64,000 nucleotides of DNA, taken from Nitrospira sp. CG24A. GTDB lineage: Bacteria; Nitrospirota; Nitrospiria; Nitrospirales; Nitrospiraceae. The notes under the pieces are model-generated. The model worked only from the letters and a program-made list of their open reading frames with translations, was not told the origin of the DNA and ran no database searches. Below, piece by piece: positions 33,607 to 43,416 of this stretch (position 1 is the first letter of the stretch; each line of letters begins with the position of its first letter). A program made the position numbers and the translations under genes. The stretch is from contig NEWT02000017.1 of NCBI GenBank assembly GCA_002869925.2, positions 26,831 through 90,830 on the forward strand, in the 5' to 3' direction.

Positions 33607-34931
33607 CGTGTCCTCCCCTTCCCTGGTTTGCGCACCCCCGATCCGAAAACCCGCCCAAAAATCTTATCGAGATGGCGCAGATAATATTTTGGATCGAAAC
33701 AGGATTTAATCTCTGCAGCCGTCAGATGCTTCGACACAAAGGAGTCCCTGCCGACCAAGTCTTGCAACCCCCCCTCTCCTTTCCAGGAGGCCATCGCATT
33801 GCGCTGGACGGCCTCGTACGATTCCTTCCGCTGCGCACCCTTCTCAATGAGCCGCAACAGCAGCCGTTGCGAATAGACCAATCCCCCGGTGAGATCGAGG
33901 TTACGTTTCATCCTGTCAGGGTAGACCACCAGATGCTTGATGACGTCAGTGATCCGCGTCAGCATATAATCGATCAGGATCGTACTGTCCGGCATAATCA
34001 CGCGCTCGACGGAGGAATGGCTGATGTCACGCTCGTGCCACAGCGCGACGTTCTCCATCGCCGCAAGGCTATTGCTCCGCACGACGCGCGCCAACCCACA
34101 GAGATTCTCCGACGCGATCGGGTTCCGCTTGTGCGGCATGGCCGAGGACCCCTTCTGTCCTTCTGAAAAATACTCCTCCGCTTCGAGGACCTCAGTCCGT
34201 TGCAGATGGCGAATCTCCGTCGCAAACTTTTCAATGCTCGCAGCCAACAGCGCCAACGCCGAGGCATAGGCGGCATGACGATCTCGCTGCACAATTTGAT
34301 TCGAGACAGGGTCAGGCGTGAGCCCTAGCTTGGCACAGACGTAGGCCTCTACTTCAGGCCCTTGATGTGCGAACGTCCCCATGGCACCCGAAAGCTTGCC
34401 GACGGCAATCTCCTGTCGGACGTGCGTCAATCGCGTTCGGTGCCGACAGGCTTCTTCGTACCAAATAGCCAACTTGAAGCCGAACGAAATGGGTTCGCCA
34501 TGAATGCCGTGCGAGCGGCCAACCATCACCGTGTGCTTGTACTTCAACGCCTGCCGCTTCAACACAGCGATCAGCTCGTCAAGATCCTCGAGAATGAGGT
34601 CGAGCGCCTCCGTCATCTGCACAGCCAAGGAGGTGTCGACGATATCCGATGAGGTCAATCCCATGTGAAGGAATCGATGCTCCGGTCCCACCGATTCCAG
34701 CAGCGACTCGAGAAAGGCAATGACATCGTGTTTCGTCACCTTCTCGATTCTGGCGATGCGCTTCACATCGATGGTGGCCTTCTTCCCGATACGAGCCGCG
34801 GTGCCACGAGGGACCTGTCCCGCCCGTTCGAATGCTGCACAGGCAGCCAGTTCGACGGCGAGCCAGATCTCGTACTTCCGTTTCAATTCCCAGATGGCTT
34901 TCATCCTGGGACGGGTGTAGCGGTCAATCAT
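33603..34931 (-). CDS. purB: Adenylosuccinate lyase
   Basis: 442 residues from the ATG at 34931 (MIDRYTRPRMKAIWE, the normal PurB start). The frame runs on to 34982, but that part (AFHVSRFMSHG) is a translated GTGAAACGTGAAAC repeat. Signatures are HMGLTSSDIVDTSLA and the fumarase-type SSAMPHKRNPIASEN. It acts twice in purine synthesis, releasing fumarate from SAICAR and adenylosuccinate. The stop overlaps cld. Confidence 0.95.
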   Translation of the reverse strand: MIDRYTRPRMKAIWELKRKYEIWLAVELAACAAFERAGQVPRGTAARIGKKATIDVKRIARIEKVTKHDVIAFLESLLESVGPEHRFLHMGLTSSDIVDTSLAVQMTEALDLILEDLDELIAVLKRQALKYKHTVMVGRSHGIHGEPISFGFKLAIWYEEACRHRTRLTHVRQEIAVGKLSGAMGTFAHQGPEVEAYVCAKLGLTPDPVSNQIVQRDRHAAYASALALLAASIEKFATEIRHLQRTEVLEAEEYFSEGQKGSSAMPHKRNPIASENLCGLARVVRSNSLAAMENVALWHERDISHSSVERVIMPDSTILIDYMLTRITDVIKHLVVYPDRMKRNLDLTGGLVYSQRLLLRLIEKGAQRKESYEAVQRNAMASWKGEGGLQDLVGRDSFVSKHLTAAEIKSCFDPKYYLRHLDKIFGRVFGSGVRKPGKGRTR

Positions 34932-34945
34932 GGCGGCCCCGTGAG

Positions 34946-34975
34946 ACATGAAACGTGAAACGTGAAACGCAAGAG
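34946..34975. repeat. Short tandem repeat, GTGAAAC type (family C), copy 1
   Basis: CATGAAACGTGAAACGTGAA repeats the 8-bp unit ACGTGAAA three times just before purB. Related units occur at 35509-35545 and singly at 19415-19428, always as runs of (C)GTTTCACG or its complement. Confidence 0.7.
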
Positions 34976-35012
34976 AGAACACTGTTCGTTCTAGAATTCA
35001 ACGTCTCACCTT

Positions 35013-35462
35013 TCACATTTTACCTATCACGCCTGCCGCTTCGGCTCGCTTGGCGGCCAGCGTCAATTCCTTGCTCAAGATTTGATCCAGGATGCCGTTG
35101 ACGAATTTCGACGCATCGTCGTCGCCGAAACTTTTCGCTAATTCGATGGCTTCATTCACTGTCACCTTGGCCGGCACATCATCCATCCACAGCAGTTCAT
35201 AGACACCGGCACGCAAAATATTACGGTCCACAATCGGCATACGGCTGATTTTCCAATTGGTGGCATATTTGCCAATGACGGCATCCAACTCCTTTTTCTT
35301 TTCCAATACTCCGGAGACGAGGCGTTCGGCGAAGGCTCGCACCTCATCCGTTGCCTCATTCTCCTTCCAAAACACCTCCAGCCACAGGCCCGCCTTGCCG
35401 TGAATATCGTACTGAAACAAAATCTGGAGCGCGCGCTCCCTCGCGTGGTGACGTGATCCCAT
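35013..35462 (-). CDS. nusB: Transcription antitermination factor NusB
   Basis: A 149-residue helical RNA-binding protein with [16 protein letters not shown] at the start and the [25 protein letters not shown] block (here VNEAIEL) at the end. With NusE/S10 it binds boxA RNA during rRNA transcription. It starts 2 bp after the ribH stop; ribH-nusB adjacency is a common bacterial order. The last residues (GVIGKM) derive from the repeat-like spacer. Confidence 0.95.
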   Translation of the reverse strand: MGSRHHARERALQILFQYDIHGKAGLWLEVFWKENEATDEVRAFAERLVSGVLEKKKELDAVIGKYATNWKISRMPIVDRNILRAGVYELLWMDDVPAKVTVNEAIELAKSFGDDDASKFVNGILDQILSKELTLAAKRAEAAGVIGKM

Positions 35463-35464
35463 GG

Positions 35465-36025
35465 CTAGGCTTTTCGCTTTCGCGGCGCCTGCTTCTTATC
35501 TGACCTTTCACGTTTCACGATTAACGTTTCACGCTTCACGCTCATCTGAGTCTCCTCGCCTACCCGCAAGACACGCATCACCGTCGCCATTTCGATTGCA
35601 GACTTGGCGGCCTCTCCTCCGCGGTTGAACTTAGCCGGATCGGACCGTTCAATCGCTTGCGCGACTGTGTGCGTCGTCAGCACGCCGAAGATGATCGGCA
35701 CATCGGCATCCAGCGCCGCCTGCCCGATCCCGCGACTGGCCTCTGCGCTGATATAATCGAAATGCGGTGTGTCGCCCTGAATGACCGCCCCGAGACAAAT
35801 GACCGCGTCAAACCGCTTCGTCCGTGCCATCGTCCGTGCCACCAAGGGAATCTCGAAGGCCCCTGGTACCCGCACCGCTTCGATGTCGTCAGCCTTCACC
35901 CCCTGTGCGATCAAGCCGTCCACGCAGGAACTCAGCAGTTTGCTCGTGACGAACTTGTTAAACCGCGCGACGACAATCCCAAACCGCAACCCCGTCGCAT
36001 CATGAGAACCCTTCCGAAGTTTCAT
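35465..36025 (-). CDS. ribH: 6,7-dimethyl-8-ribityllumazine synthase with repeat-derived tail
   Basis: A 186-residue lumazine synthase with [45 protein letters not shown] and [16 protein letters not shown], and the catalytic His in the PHFDY part. It joins the ribBA and pyrimidine products of riboflavin synthesis. The family is about 155 residues; the extra 30 C-terminal residues ([14 protein letters not shown], then basic [10 protein letters not shown]) come from the family C repeat read in frame. Confidence 0.95.
   Translation of the reverse strand: MKLRKGSHDATGLRFGIVVARFNKFVTSKLLSSCVDGLIAQGVKADDIEAVRVPGAFEIPLVARTMARTKRFDAVICLGAVIQGDTPHFDYISAEASRGIGQAALDADVPIIFGVLTTHTVAQAIERSDPAKFNRGGEAAKSAIEMATVMRVLRVGEETQMSVKRETLIVKRERSDKKQAPRKRKA
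35509..35545. repeat. Short tandem repeat, GTGAAAC type (family C), copy 2, inside ribH
   Basis: CCTTTCACGTTTCACGATTA followed by ACGTTTCACGCTTCACG gives four related 8-9 bp units. On the ribH strand they encode [12 protein letters not shown]. The run lies beyond the normal end of the enzyme domain. Confidence 0.75.
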
Positions 36026-36066
36026 GTACTAACAGTCACCTTCCGCTCAGCCATTATGTTCTCATC

Positions 36067-36235
36067 AGGCTGCTCAAAATGGTCATCCAGCGAGGCCGCA
36101 GGAGAGAAACGACCGGAGGCGTACCCTTTCTCACCCACCCTCCCTGAGCTGCCAAGACAGCTCTCTACCCATGTGGGGTACGTTGAGGATCGTTTCGAGC
36201 CGAGAACGAAGCTGGGGGCCATTTTCAGCAGCCGT
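36067..36235. repeat. Palindromic intergenic repeat, family A, copy 4
   Basis: The arms GGCTGCTCAAAATGGTC and GGCCATTTTCAGCAGCC pair, with CATCCAGCGAGGCCGCAG and GAACGAAGCTGG inside, and GTGGGGTACGTTGAGGATCG in the centre. It fills nearly the whole ribBA-ribH gap and ends on the first base of the ribBA stop, so it may act as an RNA hairpin between the two cistrons. Confidence 0.8.
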
Positions 36236-37443
36236 TATACCTTTTTAAGGATATGCCCCATCTTATTCTTTTTCGTTCGCAAGTACTTCACGTTCGCAGC
36301 GCGCGGCTGAATCTCGATCGACACTCGCTCGACGACTTGCAATCCATAGCCTTCGATTCCGACGATCTTGCGCGGATTATTCGTGATGAGCCTGATCTGG
36401 TGCAGCCCGAGATTGACGAGAATCTGCGCCCCGACCCCATAATCGCGCAAATCTGCCTTGAATCCCAGCTTTGCATTCGCTTCCACTGTATCGCACCCCT
36501 GATCTTGCAACCCATAGGCTCTGATCTTGTTGAGCAAACCGATGCCGCGCCCTTCCTGATTCAAATAGAGCAGCACTCCTCGCCCTTCTTTTTGAATCAC
36601 CTCCATCGCTTTGTGCAACTGATCCCGGCAATCGCATCGCAACGAGCCGAGGGCATCGGCCGTCAAACAGCCTGAGTGCACGCGCACCAGCGTTGGATCG
36701 CCTCCCTCTACACGCCCTTTCACCAGCGCAATATGCGTGACCCCATCCAATTCGTTTTCGAACGCCACGGCTTCAAAATCGCCGAACATCGTGGGCAGCC
36801 GCGCACTGGCCATCTTCCGCACAAAAGGCTCCCGCTGCATGCGGTATTCGATGAGCGCCTTGATCGTCACCATTTTCAATTTATGCGCTTTCGCAAATTT
36901 CCCCAGTTCAGGCACACGCGCCATCGTGCCGTCCTCGTTCATGATTTCGCAGATCACGCCGGCAGGAATGAGCCCGGCCAACCGCGCCAGATCGACCGAT
37001 CCCTCTGTCTGCCCCGCCCGCTTCAACACGCCGCCCTGCTGCGATTTTAAGGGAAAAATATGGCCGGGTCGTGCCAGATCGCCGGGTTTGGACTTCGGGT
37101 CGATCGCTACATGAATCGTCGTGGCCCGATCCGCCGCCGAGATGCCCGTCGTAATGTCTTTCCTGGCATCGATCGACACCGTAAAAGCCGTGCCGAAGGT
37201 CGCCGTATTCTCCACGGCCTGCTGCGGGAGATGAAGTTCTTCTACTCGCTGAGGCGTCAGAGCGAGACAGATCAACCCCCGGGCATGGCGAGCCATAAAA
37301 TTGACGGCCTGGGGCGTGACGTGTTGGGCCGCCATAACAAGATCGCCTTCGTTCTCGCGATCTTCGTCATCGACCAGGATGATAAGTTTGCCCTGTTTGA
37401 TGTCTCGAATGGCGTCTTCGATGCTATGAAAAGGTGTGGCCAT
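36235..37443 (-). CDS. ribBA: Bifunctional DHBP synthase / GTP cyclohydrolase II
   Basis: 402 residues from the ATG at 37443, preceded by GGGAATC. The N-terminal half (1-200) is DHBP synthase, with [16 protein letters not shown] and the acidic metal site. The C-terminal half is GTP cyclohydrolase II, with the zinc Cys motif in [21 protein letters not shown] and [23 protein letters not shown]. The enzyme makes both riboflavin precursors. There is no FMN riboswitch visible in the 100 bp upstream. The C-terminal [11 protein letters not shown] is short and basic. Confidence 0.96.
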   Translation of the reverse strand: MATPFHSIEDAIRDIKQGKLIILVDDEDRENEGDLVMAAQHVTPQAVNFMARHARGLICLALTPQRVEELHLPQQAVENTATFGTAFTVSIDARKDITTGISAADRATTIHVAIDPKSKPGDLARPGHIFPLKSQQGGVLKRAGQTEGSVDLARLAGLIPAGVICEIMNEDGTMARVPELGKFAKAHKLKMVTIKALIEYRMQREPFVRKMASARLPTMFGDFEAVAFENELDGVTHIALVKGRVEGGDPTLVRVHSGCLTADALGSLRCDCRDQLHKAMEVIQKEGRGVLLYLNQEGRGIGLLNKIRAYGLQDQGCDTVEANAKLGFKADLRDYGVGAQILVNLGLHQIRLITNNPRKIVGIEGYGLQVVERVSIEIQPRAANVKYLRTKKNKMGHILKKV

Positions 37444-37558
37444 GATTCCCATACTGTGAGATAGTCAATGATTCGTTCTCAATGGAGGGTCAATTTATCA
37501 TTTAACTTTGCAGATGTACCATGATTTTTTCGCCTGCCACGATCAACAAGGAATCCCT

Positions 37559-38758
37559 TCAGGAGGACGATCCTGCCACAGAGACGACCCGATTCCGCAA
37601 TGCGACGATCACCGTTCCCCAGGCACAGACACCACATCCCGCGAAAAGCCAGAGCCCCGTATCGTAGCTCTCGGTAAATCCTTTCATGGTTGCGGTCACG
37701 ATAGGCAAGAGAAATCCCCCGAAACCGCCGGCCGCTCCCACCACACCCGATGCCAGGCCAATGTCTTTCGGGAACCATTCAGCTACTAATTGAAAGACTG
37801 CGCCGTTCCCAAATCCCATCGCACCGGTCGCGAGCGCCATCATGGCCACAGCCACAGGGAGCGATGGACTCGTCACGGCCACCAACGACCCGACAATGAC
37901 CGGTAATGCATAATAGAGGGTCCGGAGTCCCCCCAGCCGATCGGCAACATACCCCCCCACGGGACGAATCAGGCTACCGAACAGCCCACATACCGCGGCG
38001 ATGGTCCCCGCCATAACCGCATCCAGCTGATACAGGTCGTGCAATAGTAACGGCAGCAGACTGCAAAACCCGACAAACCCGCCGAATGTGACGGCATACA
38101 AGAAGCAGAGCCAATAGGCAGAACGGCGGCGAATGAGTTCCGCCGCAGTACGCCACCATTCGGCGCGACTGGACACCACGTTCGACGGCCTCTTCGGCAC
38201 AAGAAACATGAATAACACCAGTGTGACGACGACGATACCGGCCATCACCGCGCAGACCTGGTGCCAATCCATCACGGCAACCCATCGCGGCGCAAGAAAC
38301 AGGATCAGCACCGTCCCGACGTTCGCTGACGCAGCTAGACCCAATACGAGACCCTGCGCTGCCGGTGGATAGGCTCGCCCGGCGATCGGCAACGAGACCG
38401 CAAAGCTTGCGCCGGCAACCCCAAGAAACAGCGCAAAGACCAACGCCTCATGATAGCCGGACACACCCAGCCAGCCCCATAGCAAGGCCGCCAATTCCGC
38501 AAGCAGAATCACGAGAGCAGTGAACCGTGCACCCACCCAGTCAGCGCTCCATCCCGCCAGCATTCTGAGGCCTGCCCCGCCAAGAAGCGGCAATGCCACC
38601 AACCACGCCACTTGCTGATCGCTCAACTGAAGATCGTGCGCGAGCGAAATGCTCATCGCGCCGATCAACAGCCAGACCATGAAGCTGACAGTCAAATGCA
38701 GCCACGCTCCAGCTAAGGACGGCCAATGCCCGCTCCGTAATACTTCCAGAATCGCCAT
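37559..38758 (-). CDS. NarK-family nitrate/nitrite transporter
   Basis: A 399-residue major facilitator with 12 predicted membrane segments. The family signature GNGAVFQLVAEWFPKDIGLASGVVGAAGGFGGFLLPI (here between about residues 310 and 346) and GGAGLRMLAGWSADWVGAR are diagnostic of NarK/NasA nitrate/nitrite porters. In a nitrite oxidiser it could import nitrite, export nitrate or exchange them; sequence alone does not decide. It is monocistronic, with ribBA about 106 bp after it on the same strand. Confidence 0.92.
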   Translation of the reverse strand: MAILEVLRSGHWPSLAGAWLHLTVSFMVWLLIGAMSISLAHDLQLSDQQVAWLVALPLLGGAGLRMLAGWSADWVGARFTALVILLAELAALLWGWLGVSGYHEALVFALFLGVAGASFAVSLPIAGRAYPPAAQGLVLGLAASANVGTVLILFLAPRWVAVMDWHQVCAVMAGIVVVTLVLFMFLVPKRPSNVVSSRAEWWRTAAELIRRRSAYWLCFLYAVTFGGFVGFCSLLPLLLHDLYQLDAVMAGTIAAVCGLFGSLIRPVGGYVADRLGGLRTLYYALPVIVGSLVAVTSPSLPVAVAMMALATGAMGFGNGAVFQLVAEWFPKDIGLASGVVGAAGGFGGFLLPIVTATMKGFTESYDTGLWLFAGCGVCAWGTVIVALRNRVVSVAGSSS

Positions 38759-38894
38759 AATGTCTAATTCGGCCTACTGTGTTCGGTATGTCTGTCGCAC
38801 CTGTTCAGAGCCTGCCATCATAGGGGACGCTGTTTCGTTTGCGCAAGAGAACGATCGTCGGCCGACTTTTTCAGCACCCAGACTGCAGGATCTT

Positions 38895-39911
38895 ATGATA
38901 ATCTCGACCGCTATGAGTCCCCGCAAGAAGGATCTCAACGAAGAACCCATCGAGCCGGAGGTCCTCGGTCCGTCCGATGAAGAGATCGCCGAGATTGGTC
39001 CGCCTCCTGAGGCCTCCCACCCTATAGCCAAGGAAGATCCTCACACTGCCGATTCCACTGCCGTGGTGCCGGTTACGGCCCTTCAGCAATACCTGGCCGA
39101 GGTCCGTCTCCACCCCTATCTCTCTAAAGAAGAAGAGCTGCGCCTCTTCCATGAATATAAAGTCCAGGGCAGCCGAGACGCTGCTGTCAAGCTCATCATG
39201 GCCAACCTGCGCGTCTCCATTTCGATTGCCGCGGAATATCTCCACACAGGCGCTGACCACATGGACCTCATCCAAGAAGGTAATGTCGGGCTGATGCATG
39301 CCATCAAAAAGTTCGACCCGTCGAAGAACGTGCGCTTTTACGCCTATGCGGCCTGGTGGTCCCGGGCCTACATCCTTCGCTATTTGCTGAACAACTATCG
39401 ACTGGTCAAGATCGGAACAACCCAAGATCAACGGAAGCTGTTCTATAACCTCAAAAAAGAGAAGGCCAAGCTTGAACGAGAAGGCTTTGCTCCAGACACG
39501 AAGTTACTCGCCGACCGATTACAAGTACGGGAGCGAGATGTCATCGAGATGGGACAACGACTTGGCAACTGGGAGCTCTCGTTGGATCAGCCCATCGGCG
39601 AGGACCAGGAAGGCAGCCTGCTGGACGTCCTCCCCTCCCAGCAGGTTCCAGCTGATGAGCAGCTGGCGCACACCCAATTACAGACGCTCTTCCGTGCCAA
39701 ACTCGCGGAATTCGTCAAGACACTCAACGAACGGGACGAAGACATCTTGCGGAATCGAATCCTCTCAGAAACCCCATTGACTCTCGACGATCTCGGCACG
39801 AAGTATTCCATTACGAAAGAGCGGACCAGGCAACTTGAAGCCCGCATCATCAAGCGCTTGCGTGACTACATTAAGAAAGATATTAAAGATTTCGAGCACT
39901 TGAGAGTCTGA
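38895..39911 (+). CDS. rpoH: RpoH-like alternative sigma factor (sigma-32 group)
   Basis: 338 residues from the ATG at 38895, which follows AGGA by 5 bp; an ATG at 38913 (MSPRKKDLNEE) is the alternative. Region 1.2/2 starts near TALQQYLAEVRLHPYLSKEEE, region 2.4 has RFYAYAAWWSRAYILRYLL, and the RpoH box reads TTQDQRKLFYNLKKEKAKLE. Region 4 ends YSITKERTRQLEARIIKRLR. The RpoH box and the groES-groEL operon 264 bp downstream make a heat-shock sigma factor the best assignment. The N-terminal 60 residues are acidic and unlike E. coli RpoH. Confidence 0.88.
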   Translation: MIISTAMSPRKKDLNEEPIEPEVLGPSDEEIAEIGPPPEASHPIAKEDPHTADSTAVVPVTALQQYLAEVRLHPYLSKEEELRLFHEYKVQGSRDAAVKLIMANLRVSISIAAEYLHTGADHMDLIQEGNVGLMHAIKKFDPSKNVRFYAYAAWWSRAYILRYLLNNYRLVKIGTTQDQRKLFYNLKKEKAKLEREGFAPDTKLLADRLQVRERDVIEMGQRLGNWELSLDQPIGEDQEGSLLDVLPSQQVPADEQLAHTQLQTLFRAKLAEFVKTLNERDEDILRNRILSETPLTLDDLGTKYSITKERTRQLEARIIKRLRDYIKKDIKDFEHLRV

Positions 39912-40023
39912 TGCCGCATTTTTATTTCAAACAATACATTCTGGCATATCAAATCCTCGATAGGTTATGATCCACCGTATCGGTGTGCTAAGGGTGCGTA
40001 GAAGAATTTCGTTGTTGCCCCCC

Positions 40024-40066
40024 TTGACTTGGACAAACACGGGGCTATCTTCACTCCCGTGTCCAA
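40024..40066 (+). promoter_or_regulatory. groESL promoter with an overlapping inverted repeat
   Basis: TTGACT (40024-40029) and TATCTT (40046-40051) with a 16-bp spacer fit a sigma-70 promoter; CCCTTGA with GGGGCTAT may also be read by a heat-shock sigma. An inverted repeat TTGGAC..ACACGGG (40029-40043) / CCCGTGTCCAA (40056-40066) spans the -10 and start site. It is not a CIRCE element. Confidence 0.55.
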
Positions 40067-40174
40067 GGATCAGGACTTCTGCTCGTTCTGGAGTAGTACG
40101 GTTACACCATCGAGTCCGAACCTGTTCTACATCGTTACTATTTACTGGTCTAACTTCATGAGGAGGGTGTTGCT

Positions 40175-40483
40175 ATGAGCACTGCAGCAAAGGAAACGAC
40201 AGACAAAAAGAGCGTAGCCAAGGGGTTTCAGCCTCTGGGTGATCGGGTGTTCGTCACCTACACAGAGGAACTGGATCGAACCTCCGGCGGGATTTACGTG
40301 CCGGACAGCGCAAAAGAGAAGCCACAGCGGGGCATCGTGCAGGCGATCGGCAAGAAGGTTGAGAACGTCAAGGTCGGCGAACAGGTTCTCTTCGACAAGT
40401 ACTCAGGCAGTAAGCTCCGCATCGAAGACGAGGATTGTTTGATCCTCAAGGAAGAAGACATCCTCGGCGTCTTCACCAGCTAA
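40175..40483 (+). CDS. groES: Co-chaperonin GroES
   Basis: A 102-residue Hsp10 with FQPLGDRVFVTYTEELDRTSGGIYVPDSAKEKPQ, the mobile-loop region, GEQVLFDKYSG and the final LILKEEDILGVF. It caps the GroEL cavity. It is preceded by GAGGAGGG and lies 44 bp before groEL. The first 10 residues (STAAKETTDKK) are an N-terminal extension beyond the usual start. Confidence 0.97.
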   Translation: MSTAAKETTDKKSVAKGFQPLGDRVFVTYTEELDRTSGGIYVPDSAKEKPQRGIVQAIGKKVENVKVGEQVLFDKYSGSKLRIEDEDCLILKEEDILGVFTS

Positions 40484-40515
40484 TCATCATCACACACGAC
40501 AACGATATTTTTTAG

Positions 40516-42168
<1,653 letters not shown>

Positions 42169-42218
42169 GAGAAGACAAAGAGCTACTGGCATCTAGCCGA
42201 TAGCTTGGCGTACACAGT

Positions 42219-42251
42219 GAAGGGCCTGGTGGATCATCCGCCGGGCCCTTC
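42219..42251 (+). terminator. Probable groESL terminator hairpin
   Basis: GAAGGGCCTGGTGGA / CCGCCGGGCCCTTC form a GC-rich stem with the loop TCAT (about 42219-42251), followed by CGTGTTTCTG. The U-run is weak, so termination may be partial. Confidence 0.6.
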
Positions 42252-42315
42252 GTGTTTCTGTGGCTCCTCACTGCCTACATTGAACGTCTGCGTACATCAG
42301 CCAAGGAACAGACTG

Positions 42316-42678
42316 CTAGCCGCCTCCGGCAATTTCACTCGCCTGGAGCCGGATCTTCTCCTCCACGCTCGCCAGCAGCTCGGCAAATTCTTTAGGTTGT
42401 GGCGCCGTTCTCGGATCGAAACACCCGGCATTCTGCAGCTTGTGCAAATAATTGAACTCCGTGAGCCACTTGCTCTTGTTGGCTCGTTCTTCCGCCAGCG
42501 CATAGTAGATGTCATGGAGCGGCGTCTCAGGCGTAGAAAGTTGGAGGGCTCGCAGATCGTTGAGGATGGTTGACACCGTCTTTTTACGAACGACCTGCAT
42601 GCCTCTTGGTGAATTCATGAAATAGACCAAGGCCGCGCCGGCGGCGATGACCACAAGAAGGATCACGAGGATTTCCAT
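42316..42678 (-). CDS. Membrane-anchored small protein of unknown function
   Basis: 120 residues from the ATG at 42678 (MEILVILLVVIAAGAALVYF), with one N-terminal helix (3-22) and a mostly helical soluble part (TILNDLRALQ, LHDIYYALAEERANKSKWL). No ribosome site is evident, and an upstream ATG at 42723 is possible. No family recognised. It converges on groEL. Confidence 0.6.
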   Translation of the reverse strand: MEILVILLVVIAAGAALVYFMNSPRGMQVVRKKTVSTILNDLRALQLSTPETPLHDIYYALAEERANKSKWLTEFNYLHKLQNAGCFDPRTAPQPKEFAELLASVEEKIRLQASEIAGGG

Positions 42679-42738
42679 GGGAGGTAGCCTACACCCGGCA
42701 AGGAGTCCGCACAAGTCACTCACCGATGCACGAGAACG

Positions 42739-42842
42739 CTTAACAAGGCCGCAGCGAACGAAGAGACGGGCAGAGGCTTTGGTGCCTTGAAGATCGGAGC
42801 GATGAGAGAATGCCGCTGGCGAACTTTTTCAGCATCCTGCTA
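42739..42842. repeat. Palindromic intergenic repeat, family A, copy 5 (left end missing)
   Basis: AACAAGGCCGCAGCGAACGA at the left and CCGCTGGCGAACTTTTTCAG followed by CATCCTGC at the right match family A. The expected left terminus with CTCAAAAAG is absent, so the copy is truncated on that side. Confidence 0.7.
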
Positions 42843-42878
42843 GGGATGGATTGGGATGTTCACTGACATAGAGGGGAG

Positions 42879-43247
42879 TTATTTCGTCTCGCGAACAGGA
42901 AGGAGTCGTCGTTCCGGGCCGCCCGGTCTGTTTTGATACCGTGCGATGAACATTTCACCCATAGTGCGGGCATGATCCTCTGCCTCCTCTCGCGTCGAAA
43001 AGCGCGTCTCCCCCACCTGCCACCACTGACTCGCACTCACACTCTCGCCAAGCAGCTCCGTCACCGACACCTTCAACGCCTTCGCCACTCGCACCAACGT
43101 ACTCAACGAAGGATCATGTTGTCCCAATTCCAGCCTCGTCAGGAATGTCCGCGACAGACCGGCGGTCACGCCAAGTTGCTCTTGCGTCAGACCACGGCTG
43201 GTTCGCAGTCGCTGGAGCTGTTTCCCGAAACGCTGAATCGCACGCAT
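42879..43247 (-). CDS. XRE-family transcriptional regulator
   Basis: A 122-residue protein. Residues 8-64 are a Cro/CI-type helix-turn-helix (QLQRLRTSRGLTQEQLGVTAGLSRTFLTRLELGQ and LVRVAKALKVSVTELL). The C-terminal 55 residues (ASQWWQVGETRFSTREEAEDHARTMGEM) form a small domain with no known family. The start follows AGGAAG. It is the last gene, 169 bp after the STAND gene, on the same strand; such regulators often control conflict-type operons, so it may repress its neighbours. Confidence 0.85.
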   Translation of the reverse strand: MRAIQRFGKQLQRLRTSRGLTQEQLGVTAGLSRTFLTRLELGQHDPSLSTLVRVAKALKVSVTELLGESVSASQWWQVGETRFSTREEAEDHARTMGEMFIARYQNRPGGPERRLLPVRETK

Positions 43248-43416
43248 GAGGCGCTTCCTGGTACAAAGGCGGAGGACAACGGGGTGAGTCTACACTGTCG
43301 GCAAGGGGGACGGAAGGGCACCCACGTTGGTCCTGTGCCCCTGACGCGCACAGTCGAGAGTTACGCTCGGCCACTTCAGATAGGCGGTACAGGGTCAAAG
43401 AGTAAAGGGTACCGGG

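Noticed and set aside
34931-34982. N-terminal extension of PurB
   Set aside because: The extra residues are a translated short repeat; MIDRYTRP is the usual start of the enzyme.
37444-37558. FMN riboswitch before ribBA
   Set aside because: None of the conserved RFN-element segments was found in this short gap.
39912-40174. CIRCE/HrcA operator before groES
   Set aside because: The TTAGCACTC-N9-GAGTGCTAA pattern does not occur; only a different inverted repeat is present.
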